From NCBI GenBank assembly GCA_017883485.1, contig JADGNM010000094.1, forward strand, positions 1-8,449: a stretch of 8,449 nucleotides of DNA, written 5' to 3'. Of the stretch, positions 1 to 5,792 are shown piece after piece. The notes beneath the pieces are model-generated. The model ran no database searches, was not told the origin of the DNA, and saw only the letters and a program-made list of their open reading frames with translations. This stretch comes from Methanosarcina sp. GTDB taxonomy: Archaea > Halobacteriota > Methanosarcinia > Methanosarcinales > Methanosarcinaceae. The first letter of the stretch is position 1; every line of letters begins with the position of its first letter. The translations under genes and the position numbers were made by a program.

Positions 1-298
1 AAAGACATGTTTTTTAAAAAAACAGTATTGATCATCAGGTTTTGATGCAAAATTGTGGATTTTTTGGTGGAACATAAACAGCTGACGAAAATCGGTGTTA
101 AAGCTAAAAAACTAATCCTACTTTTATAAATATTACGTCATATTAAAACGATTTTGAAACAATATTTCTGATAACAAGTCTCAACGCAAATACCATAGAG
201 ACCGGATCAACTTTTTGCATTGGAATTTCAGCTGGGCATATCCGTAATAAATAAGGAAAAGTTTTTCTTCAGGAAACTTTGCGTTCTCAAAGAGCGGC
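1..298. other. Non-coding lead-in, no gene recognised
   Basis: I see no credible coding region here on either strand. The extreme left edge (1-45) is open for 14 codons before a TGA and could be the tail of a plus-strand gene lying outside the window, but it is too short to judge. A T6A7 tract at 10-22 is compatible with a transcription terminator. A TATA-like stretch at about 122-135 (CTTTTATAAATATTA) has no ORF behind it, so if it is a promoter it would drive an RNA or a long leader for the gene at 378. Confidence 0.5.
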
Positions 299-356
299 TT
301 AGAAATCTTTATATTTTCCTGACTTTCAAAGGATACCTTTAGAAATCTTTATATTT
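299..356 (+). promoter_or_regulatory. Tandem duplicated archaeal promoter of the DUF1015 gene
   Basis: The 18-mer TTAGAAATCTTTATATTT occurs exactly at 299-316 and again at 339-356, 40 bp apart. Each copy contains a purine-rich BRE-like part (GAAA) followed by a TATA box (TTTATATT). The second TATA is centred about 26 bp before the ATG at 378, the normal archaeal TATA-to-start-site distance, and there is no Shine-Dalgarno sequence before that ATG. The proximal promoter would therefore give a leaderless mRNA. The distal copy would give a leader of about 40 nt. Leaderless initiation is inferred from spacing, not proven. Confidence 0.7.
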
Positions 357-377
357 CCCCTCATTTTTTAATTAATT

Positions 378-1562
378 ATGATATTACACGTTCCTCACAT
401 TCTTCTTCCGAAGGATAACTGGGAGAAGTGGGCAGTAATTGCTTGTGATCAACATACTCAGGATATAGAATACTGGAAAAGGGTTGAAGAATTTGTTGGA
501 GAGACTCCTTCTACTCTTAACCTTATTTATCCGGAGATTTATCTTCCTTTAGATGATAGAAAAGTTTTGGAAATACATAAAGCAATAAGTAATTGCAAAA
601 ATGATCTTATTGACCATGGTTCTTGTTTCATCCTTGTAAAACGTTCTGTTTCAGACAAGGAAAGAACTGGCCTTGTAGTTGCACTCGATCTGGAAGGATA
701 TGAATTCGACGGGTCAGACTCTTTTATTAGGCCAACTGAAGGGACTATTAAAGAAAGGCTTCCTGCAAGGGTTAAAATCAGAGAAAATGCAGAATTGGAG
801 CTCTCTCATATTTTAGTGTTATACGATGATCCAGACTTTTCTGTTATTCCCAGAAACACAGACGATCCGGTCTATACAGGCAATAAGGTTTATGATTTTG
901 ACCTGATGGAAAACGGCGGCCACATCACCGGTTATAAAATCTGTGACGAAAAAGAAATTAAAAGAATTTCGGATAAGGTTCAGGAACTCGGACTTCTTCT
1001 CGTTGGCGATGGAAACCACAGCCTTGCTGCAGCAAAGAGTTTCTGGGAAAGAATTAAAGGAACTGTGCCTGACAATCACCCTGCCAGATTTGCACTGGTC
1101 GAACTCGTAAATATCCATGATCCGGGGCTTTGCTTTGAACCCATTCACAGAGTTGTAAGAGGAGTTGAGCCTGAGGAATTGCTTAAAAAGTTCAATGCAA
1201 GGGATGTTGAACCTCCAGCCTGTGATTTAACTGGTGGTTCCCCAGTTGTCGGTCACTCAATTGGATTTATTACAAAAGACAGATGTGGTATGCTGGTCTT
1301 TGACACTCCCGTGCACGACTTAGAAGTTGAAACCCTTGACGAGATCATAGAAGGCTATTCAATTGAATATGAACATGATCCTGAAATTGTAAAAGAGATC
1401 GGGGAAAAACAGGGTAATATTGGCTTCTTCCTCCCGCCCTTAGAAAAGAGCGAATTCTTTTCTCTGATAAAAAAGAAGAAAGTTCTTCCCAGAAAATCCT
1501 TCTCTCTTGGGAAGGAAAACGAAAAGAGATACTATATTGAAGCTAGAAAGATTACTCTATAA
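378..1562 (+). CDS. DUF1015 family protein
   Basis: The 394-residue product matches the DUF1015 family in length and motifs. These include an N-terminal segment with P-x-x-x-W near residues 11-15, an R-P-T-E-G-T motif at 118-123, the hallmark G-D-G-N-H-S at 210-215 followed by an Ala-rich helix, and F-E-P-I-H-R at 253-258. The G-D-G-(N/H)-H motif is shared by the whole family and resembles a ParB-type active-site or nucleotide-binding loop. The biochemical function of DUF1015 proteins is, to my knowledge, not established. There is no signal peptide or membrane segment, so the protein is probably cytoplasmic. The ATG at 378 fits the family N-terminus and lies at leaderless distance from the proximal TATA box. 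The gene stands alone and converges on the decarboxylase gene. Confidence 0.85.
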   Translation: MILHVPHILLPKDNWEKWAVIACDQHTQDIEYWKRVEEFVGETPSTLNLIYPEIYLPLDDRKVLEIHKAISNCKNDLIDHGSCFILVKRSVSDKERTGLVVALDLEGYEFDGSDSFIRPTEGTIKERLPARVKIRENAELELSHILVLYDDPDFSVIPRNTDDPVYTGNKVYDFDLMENGGHITGYKICDEKEIKRISDKVQELGLLLVGDGNHSLAAAKSFWERIKGTVPDNHPARFALVELVNIHDPGLCFEPIHRVVRGVEPEELLKKFNARDVEPPACDLTGGSPVVGHSIGFITKDRCGMLVFDTPVHDLEVETLDEIIEGYSIEYEHDPEIVKEIGEKQGNIGFFLPPLEKSEFFSLIKKKKVLPRKSFSLGKENEKRYYIEARKITL

Positions 1563-1583
1563 TATTCCTTAATAAATCTTAAC

Positions 1584-1600
1584 TTTTTTCTTGTTTTTTT
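1584..1600 (+). terminator. Oligo-T terminator of the DUF1015 gene
   Basis: Two T-tracts, T6 at 1584-1589 and T7 at 1594-1600, begin 22 nt after the TAA stop. Intrinsic termination at T-runs without a required hairpin is normal in archaea. The next gene converges from the other strand, so a terminator is expected here. Confidence 0.65.
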
Positions 1601-1642
1601 CCAATGACAACTTAACAAGTGTGATAGCGAGTGCGAGAAGAA

Positions 1643-1659
1643 GAGGGAAATAATCCCTC
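1643..1659 (-). terminator. Stem-loop overlapping the decarboxylase stop codon
   Basis: A perfect 6-bp inverted repeat, GAGGGA at 1643-1648 and TCCCTC at 1654-1659, encloses a 5-nt AATAA loop. Its distal arm overlaps the TGA stop (1658-1660) of the minus-strand decarboxylase gene. On that strand it is followed by a pyrimidine-rich stretch (TTCTTCTCG). It could terminate or stabilise the 3' end of the transcript. It lies between two convergent genes and is symmetric, so it could act on either. Confidence 0.45.
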
Positions 1660-2830
1660 AAATAAGATAAGACCTCAGCGGAGGAAAGCCGTTAAAACCT
1701 ACACAACTGCAGCTTTGAGTGTACGCGCCGGTCGTAAATATATACACCCTGTTGCCTTCTTTCATCGTGTGCGGAAAGGAATATTTGCGATGTTCGTAGA
1801 GGATGTCCATACTGTCGCAGGTTGGACCTGCAAGGATTACTTCTTCAGCGCAGCCCTTTTTATCGCAGAAGATAGGATATTTAATGCACTCATCTAAAGT
1901 TTCAATCAGGCCTCCGAACTTTCCAATATCGAGATAAACCCATTTATACTGGTTAAATCTGGCCTTCTTGGAGATCATTATAACTTCACTTACGATTATA
2001 CCAGCATCAGCGACCATAGAGCGGCCTGGCTCGATAATGATTTCCGGAAGCTTTTCTCCAAAATCCTCAAGTAAAAAGCGGCGGATTTCCTTTGCATAGG
2101 TTTCAAGATCATGTGCCTGCGCCTGGTATTTTGCAGGAAAACCTCCTCCAAGATTAATCATCTTAAGATGGATGCCCTTTTCAGCTGCCGCCACATAGAG
2201 ATATTTGCATTTGGAAATAGCATTGTCCCACTGACCAATATCTCTCTGCTGGGAACCAACATGGAAAGAAAGTCCATAAGGCTCAAGCCCAAGCTTTTGA
2301 GTTTTTAGAATAAGCTGGTATATAAGATCGGGATGCGCCCCAAACTTCCTCGAAAGGGGCCAGTCAGCACCTTCACTCTCAGTAAGGATCCGGAAAAAGA
2401 CCCTGGAACCTGGAGCTTTTCTAGCCAACTTTTTCAAGTCGCTTTCCGAATCAGTAACAAAAAGCCTCACCCCTTTCTCATATGCGTAAGCTATATCTTT
2501 TTCTTTCTTGATCGTGTTTCCGTAACTGATCCTTTCAGGTTCCACCCCAAGCCTGAGCAATTGATCAAGTTCATAAACCGTTGCCGCATCGAAATTGGAA
2601 CCTTTGTTTTTAAGGACTAGCACAACTTCATCCATAGGATTTGCCTTTAAAGCATAGTGAATTTTTGCAAAACGCATGTGTTCAACCAGCTCATCATAAC
2701 TTCTCTCTATCTTCTGCAGATCAACAATCAAAAACGGAGTTTCTTTATCATGGGAAAACTTCTTGATCTTGTTGAAGTCTTCTTTTGAAACGAATTCCTC
2801 CAGCGGAAAAGTATACGGCTCTTTTTTCAT
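1658..2830 (-). CDS. Fold-type III PLP-dependent ornithine/lysine-type decarboxylase
   Basis: This 390-residue enzyme belongs to the alanine-racemase-fold decarboxylases (ornithine/diaminopimelate/arginine decarboxylase group). Visible motifs, numbered from the chosen start, are the PLP-binding lysine K62 in Y-A-L-K-A-N-P, H190 in H-V-G-S, the phosphate-binding G-G-G-F at 228-231, E-P-G-R at 267-270, the catalytic C338-D339 in P-T-C-D-S-M-D, Y370 in G-A-Y-T, and a C-terminal F-N-G-F. The Cys-Asp pair is typical of ornithine and lysine decarboxylases, whereas diaminopimelate decarboxylases carry Cys-Glu. I therefore favour conversion of ornithine and/or lysine to putrescine or cadaverine; substrate choice is an inference. 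The enzyme is cytoplasmic and normally a homodimer with active sites at the interface. I chose the ATG at 2830 because GGGAG precedes it by 5 nt; the frame stays open further upstream but with no family-like sequence. Confidence 0.85.
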   Translation of the reverse strand: MKKEPYTFPLEEFVSKEDFNKIKKFSHDKETPFLIVDLQKIERSYDELVEHMRFAKIHYALKANPMDEVVLVLKNKGSNFDAATVYELDQLLRLGVEPERISYGNTIKKEKDIAYAYEKGVRLFVTDSESDLKKLARKAPGSRVFFRILTESEGADWPLSRKFGAHPDLIYQLILKTQKLGLEPYGLSFHVGSQQRDIGQWDNAISKCKYLYVAAAEKGIHLKMINLGGGFPAKYQAQAHDLETYAKEIRRFLLEDFGEKLPEIIIEPGRSMVADAGIIVSEVIMISKKARFNQYKWVYLDIGKFGGLIETLDECIKYPIFCDKKGCAEEVILAGPTCDSMDILYEHRKYSFPHTMKEGNRVYIFTTGAYTQSCSCVGFNGFPPLRSYLI

Positions 2831-2835
2831 GTTTA

Positions 2836-2840
2836 CTCCC
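2836..2840 (-). promoter_or_regulatory. Ribosome binding site that fixes the decarboxylase start
   Basis: On the minus strand GGGAG lies 5 nt (TAAAC) before the ATG at 2830. An alternative in-frame ATG at 2842 has its initiation codon directly abutting this GGGAG, and a TTG at 2911 has no ribosome site, so the start at 2830 is preferred. A TATA-like TTTAAATATAATA just upstream is too close to make a leader that would contain this site. A weaker AT-rich box near 2890-2900 fits better as the promoter. Confidence 0.6.
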
Positions 2841-3054
2841 ATATTATATTTAAACTGATTTGTAATCAAACTTTTGTTAAGTCTAAGTAATAATTTTAAG
2901 AATTGTTTCAATGAGTGTCAATTCTAGATTATTTTAATAATCCGCAGATCAAAGCGACTTGAATAGGATTTTATGCATATAAAACTAGTTATTAACGAAT
3001 ATTCAGGTACATAATTAACCAAAATCAAGAAAATAAAGGCATCTATTTTAATCC

Positions 3055-3081
3055 TTTTTAGCCCATCGAGCGAGCTAAAAA
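3055..3081. repeat. 8-bp inverted repeat with 11-nt loop
   Basis: TTTTTAGC at 3055-3062 and GCTAAAAA at 3074-3081 are perfect inverted copies around an 11-nt GC-rich loop. The element sits just before the first ATG (3088) of the broken gene remnant and about 225 bp upstream of the decarboxylase start on the other strand. It ends in a T- or A-run on either strand, so it could be a bidirectional terminator or the stem of an RNA. No known element is recognised. Confidence 0.4.
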
Positions 3082-3087
3082 TTGAAG

Positions 3088-3524
3088 ATGTTCGAAATGT
3101 GCATGGACAAAATTTTCCCGAAGAATCGATCAGAATTAATCAACTCTAAACAATCTGTAGATGCGTATGCCCGTACCCGGGTAATTCTCATGAATGGGAT
3201 TGAGAATTCTTCAGACTTAGATCCCAGCTATGGAACGAATGACTGCTGATCCCGAGATTCATTGAACCGTTGGTAGTTTTCGAACAGAATAAAGATTATG
3301 TAAACAAGGTAATTGAAGAACAGCTTGACTTCATGCCTTATAACATGGAATATAGGAGATTTAGTGATTTGCCTGAAGAAAAGAGAAATAGCGGTGCATG
3401 TAAAACCGGAGACAGTTTAACTAAATATAGGGCACTATTTCACGCTCATTTTTTGCGTTTTCTGGCCAAACCCGATGAGGACGTCAGTATAAGTTACGCC
3501 TGCTCTTATTATCTCATTATTTAA
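3088..3524 (+). pseudogene. Frame-broken remnant of an unrecognised gene
   Basis: Two plus-strand segments look coding in composition but lie in different frames. The first is 3088-3243: 51 codons from an ATG to a TGA, starting M-F-E-M-C-M-D-K and including the run A-R-T-R-V-I-L-M-N-G-I-E. The second opens after a TGA at 3240-3242 and runs to 3524, about 93 codons, including D-Y-V-N-K-V-I-E-E-Q and D-F-M-P-Y-N-M-E-Y. In the third frame, 3229-3263 reads M-E-R-M-T-A-D-P-E-I-H, which also looks coding, so there may be two shifts close together. I see no ribosome site before 3088. I interpret this as one decayed gene of about 145 codons, possibly with internal deletions. I cannot name the family. 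The alternative is unrelated small ORFs, or one small live gene beginning at the TTG at 3270. Confidence 0.4.
3183..3208. repeat. 8-bp inverted repeat inside the gene remnant
   Basis: AATTCTCA at 3183-3190 and TGAGAATT at 3201-3208 are perfect inverted copies with a 10-nt loop. Immediately upstream is a perfect 10-bp palindrome, TACCCGGGTA, at 3174-3183. Neither is explained by the reading frames that cross it. No known binding motif is recognised. Confidence 0.3.
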
Positions 3525-3551
3525 TAGTTTTAAGAATCTCGGCAGAGCAGT

Positions 3552-4481
3552 TTAAAAGCCTTCTTTTGGTTTGGGACTATTTGCCGATTTTTTGGATAAT
3601 AGAGTGGAATAGATTTTTTTCTGGAGATTTCTTATTTCCTGAAATTCTTCTACTTTCTCATCAAGATCTGCATTTCCTGCGTCTTTGAAACTATCAAGGG
3701 ACATTTCCGCCACAATAGAAGAATTGGTCATGAGCCTCTCTTCAGCCTGAACTCTTAATGTTTCAAGTGCCCATTGGCTCTGCAGAACAGCCTCAGGAAG
3801 TTTTTTCTTTAAGGATAGTTTACCAATTTCCTCTATGGAAAGTGCAGCTGAACTCACGGCCTCATCAAGGTATTTTTCTGCTGCAAATTTACCTATTTCC
3901 TCTAACAGAAGAAGAGAACTGACAGTTTCGAGTTCAATGCTTTCTGTTGCTACCTTTTTCCCAATTTCGCCCAAACAGTTTACTGCATTGAGCACAATTT
4001 CCTCAGCACCCTGTCTGGCACCACATACCCCAATTTCTTTAAAGAGTAGGGAAAAGGCAATCGTTTTTTCCTGGCTCTGCCGCTGTTCGGGTAAGTTCCA
4101 AAGTTCCATTAGGGTCATGGCAGCAACTTTTGAGCCTGCTTCAAGCGAATGTGCAGCCGCAATTCTTCCCAATCTGCCTATTGCTATAAAGGACTTGGTG
4201 TAAGCTGATTCGTATCCTTCTTCTACTGCTGTCTTTGCTAGTTTTCCAAGGGCCAGAACGGAATTAATGTTAACGAGTTCCATCTCTTCTTCTGTAGCTG
4301 CCTCTGCGATATCTTCAATAGAAAGAATAACTCTCTGAGCATCTGCATCTTCGCTCTCAGAGAGAAAGTCTGTAGCAATCCCTGTAAGGGAGTCTAAGGC
4401 CTGGAAAGCTTTGCTCTCATCTCTTTCTTTAGCCGCAGACAAACCTATCTCAACTGCCTCTGCCTCATTTAATGTAATCAT
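3552..4481 (-). CDS. Helical 23-residue-repeat protein, paralogue 1 (intact)
   Basis: The function is unknown. The 309-residue protein is acidic, soluble-looking and lacks a signal peptide or membrane span. It is made of a 23-residue unit whose start (E-I-G-K or a variant) falls at residues 11, 34, 57, 80, 103, 126, 149, 172, 195, 218 and 241 with no indel. A typical unit begins E-I-G-K-x-A-A, has Leu at unit position 11 and Ala/Val at 14-15, and ends in a Leu/Ile-rich turn of helix. Composition predicts all-alpha structure. Two units (46 residues) would match one HEAT-like helical hairpin, so an alpha-solenoid scaffold for protein binding is my inference. Residues 241-264 form a conserved end unit, followed by a Lys/Glu-rich tail. 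The ATG at 4481 is preceded by AAGGGGC at 7 nt and aligns with the N-terminus of the next paralogue. Confidence 0.8.
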   Translation of the reverse strand: MITLNEAEAVEIGLSAAKERDESKAFQALDSLTGIATDFLSESEDADAQRVILSIEDIAEAATEEEMELVNINSVLALGKLAKTAVEEGYESAYTKSFIAIGRLGRIAAAHSLEAGSKVAAMTLMELWNLPEQRQSQEKTIAFSLLFKEIGVCGARQGAEEIVLNAVNCLGEIGKKVATESIELETVSSLLLLEEIGKFAAEKYLDEAVSSAALSIEEIGKLSLKKKLPEAVLQSQWALETLRVQAEERLMTNSSIVAEMSLDSFKDAGNADLDEKVEEFQEIRNLQKKIYSTLLSKKSANSPKPKEGF

Positions 4482-4565
4482 TATTTTGCCCCTTTATAAA
4501 AATCATAGTAACAAATCGAGCTTAAGCCTTCTTTTTCGGTACACTTTGTGAGTACTATTTGCACG

Positions 4566-4590
4566 TTTATAAAGCTTTCAATCTCAAACT
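4566..4590 (-). promoter_or_regulatory. Promoter of repeat paralogue 1 with upstream 10-mer
   Basis: On the minus strand a TATA box TTTATAAA (4573-4566) is preceded by a BRE-like TGAAAGC and then by AGTTTGAGAT (4590-4581). Transcription should start near 4542 and give a leader of about 60 nt. The same 10-mer occurs upstream of paralogue 2. A second TATA-like sequence at 4493-4500 is only about 15 nt from the ATG and is unlikely to be used. Confidence 0.6.
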
Positions 4591-4837
4591 ACAAATACAG
4601 TAATAAATGGTTTATTCTATGAAGTTACGACGTTATTAGCATTGCTATTTTGCAAGGAGAGAGTTCATCCAACAAATGAAGACAGTTTGATACAGATTCT
4701 AATCTGAACAGGTTTCGGAGAGTAAGATTAAGGGGAAGAATTTGAAAAGCAAAGGTTGCAGAAAGATAAGGAAAAAATAAAATTCAAAACTGAAGCTGGA
4801 TAAGAAGTCTCAAGACAAAAAGGAGAGCTCTGCCCTT
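4591..4837. other. Intergenic region between repeat paralogues 2 and 1
   Basis: No gene is supported here. Downstream of the paralogue 2 stop the minus strand is pyrimidine-rich, with a T5 run at 4817-4821 and a TTTTATTTTTTCC-type tract near 4771-4783; together these are a plausible terminator. A small interrupted palindrome, CAGATT-CT-AATCTG, lies at 4693-4706. I see no tRNA-like or repeated structure. Confidence 0.4.
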
Positions 4838-5674
4838 TCAGTCAAGAGACTCTGCTTCGTGTATATATTCAGAGCCATCAAAGGTTTCAAGAGCTAGCTT
4901 TGTCATGAGCATATGGGTTATTAAAAATCTATCAGTGGTTTGAAGAATCATTGTTCCAAGAGAATAGGAAGCCTTTACGATTAGATTCTCAAAGTCGCTG
5001 AAGTCTGTAGAAGAAAATTTTTGCTCTGGGAGAGCAGGCGTGCGCTGAAAAGAATAAGCATTTTCCCCCTGTTGAACAAGCAAGCTGAGAACGCATGGAT
5101 ATTCTTCAGAAAGAATAATTGCCTCCTTTTCCAGGAGTGGGGACGAGAATACAGTTGAAACTGGGATTAAAAGTCCTCCGTTTTCTGGAACTCTAATGTT
5201 CCGTTGCCTGAATGTTTCTTCTCCTATGGACCCTATAGCCAGAGCCGCAGCTAGAGCTTCTCTTTCCATTTTCTGAAGAGATGCGGCATTTACTATTTCC
5301 TCCAGATATGCGACTGCTATCCTGACTGCAGTCTCCATCTTCTGCCCAACCGCAGCTTTCCCGATTGCACAGAGGGAGTGAAGAATACTGAAACCAGTAT
5401 CATGCATTTTCTTTTCTCTTGCAGCTTCAGCCATTTTCCCCAGCGAAAATAGAGATAAAAAAACCCCTATTTCTATTTTCTGAAGGACGGCAGCGCTGCC
5501 TATATGTCTTATGCCGATTACAGCCTTTTTTGCATCGAGCTCGAGCCTCTTTTTTATGTATTCGGTTCCTCGCTCCGTAAAGAAATCTATGGATCGTAAC
5601 ACGCCAAGTTCATCGTTATCTTTAACAGAGCTTAACCCAAGATCCATTGCCCCGGTTTCGTTCAAAATGGACAT
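4838..5674 (-). CDS. Helical 23-residue-repeat protein, paralogue 2 (divergent centre)
   Basis: This 278-residue protein is homologous to the 309-residue neighbour over its whole length; its function is unknown. Repeat anchors are clear at residues 11 (D-L-G-L), 34, 57 (H-I-G-S), 80 (K-M-A-E), 103 (A-I-G-K), 126 and 149 (S-I-G-E), exactly the positions seen in paralogue 1. Residues about 153-240 have lost the E-I-G-K signature and gained Pro, Gly, Ser and Phe. The end unit still begins at residue 241 (T-M-I-L against T-L-R-V), so exactly four unit lengths separate 149 and 241. The long acidic/basic tail of paralogue 1 is missing. The ATG at 5674 is preferred to the upstream GTG at 5683 because it aligns with paralogue 1 residue 1 and has GGGGTG 6 nt upstream; the GTG lies inside that ribosome site. 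Confidence 0.75.
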   Translation of the reverse strand: MSILNETGAMDLGLSSVKDNDELGVLRSIDFFTERGTEYIKKRLELDAKKAVIGIRHIGSAAVLQKIEIGVFLSLFSLGKMAEAAREKKMHDTGFSILHSLCAIGKAAVGQKMETAVRIAVAYLEEIVNAASLQKMEREALAAALAIGSIGEETFRQRNIRVPENGGLLIPVSTVFSSPLLEKEAIILSEEYPCVLSLLVQQGENAYSFQRTPALPEQKFSSTDFSDFENLIVKASYSLGTMILQTTDRFLITHMLMTKLALETFDGSEYIHEAESLD

Positions 5675-5680
5675 CAGAAA

Positions 5681-5704
5681 CACCCCACAAAAATTATTAT
5701 ATCC
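5681..5704 (-). promoter_or_regulatory. Ribosome site and possible TATA box of repeat paralogue 2
   Basis: GGGGTG at 5686-5681 sits 6 nt before the ATG at 5674. A TATA-like GATATAATAA at about 5703-5694 lies some 25 nt before that ATG and would give a leaderless message, which conflicts with the good ribosome site. A second TATA-like TTATAATAT at 5775-5767 would give a leader of about 70 nt that includes the ribosome site and the hairpin at 5714-5728. I cannot decide between them. Confidence 0.45.
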
Positions 5705-5713
5705 GAAAAAGGC

Positions 5714-5728
5714 ATCTCAAACTGAGAT
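5714..5728. promoter_or_regulatory. Palindromic operator-like element before paralogue 2
   Basis: ATCTCA (5714-5719) and TGAGAT (5723-5728) are perfect inverted arms around AAC. The first 10 bases, ATCTCAAACT, recur at 4581-4590 upstream of paralogue 1. Depending on which TATA box is used, the element is either just upstream of the core promoter or a hairpin in the leader. A regulator-binding role is inferred. Confidence 0.4.
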
Positions 5729-5792
5729 AATCTTGTCGACACCTCTGCCTCAGTAAAGGAAAGCAGATATTATAACTCGGTACTAAATTGAG

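Noticed and set aside
2831..2911. Longer decarboxylase starting at a TTG (2911) or an ATG (2842)
   Set aside because: The added N-terminus (M-K-Q-F-L-K-L-L-L-R...) does not resemble the family, and the good ribosome site GGGAG lies just before the ATG at 2830.
2912..3087. Possible tRNA or other structured RNA gene between the decarboxylase and the gene remnant
   Set aside because: I could not find cloverleaf arms or conserved tRNA motifs. The only stem is the 8-bp inverted repeat reported separately.
3835..4203. Plus-strand open frame of 122 codons opposite repeat paralogue 1, and similar plus-strand frames at 6054-6524
   Set aside because: They lie entirely antisense to the repeat coding sequence, are Ser/Pro-rich as expected for the complement of E-I-G-K-type codons, and have no ribosome site or homology of their own.
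3552..4481. CRISPR array or DNA tandem repeat because of the 69-nt period
   Set aside because: The periodicity is only at the protein level. The nucleotide units are strongly diverged and read as one continuous open frame.
4805..4852. Long-loop stem AGTCTC/GAGACT around the end of paralogue 2
   Set aside because: The arms are only 6 bp with a 34-nt loop; a pair like this is expected by chance.
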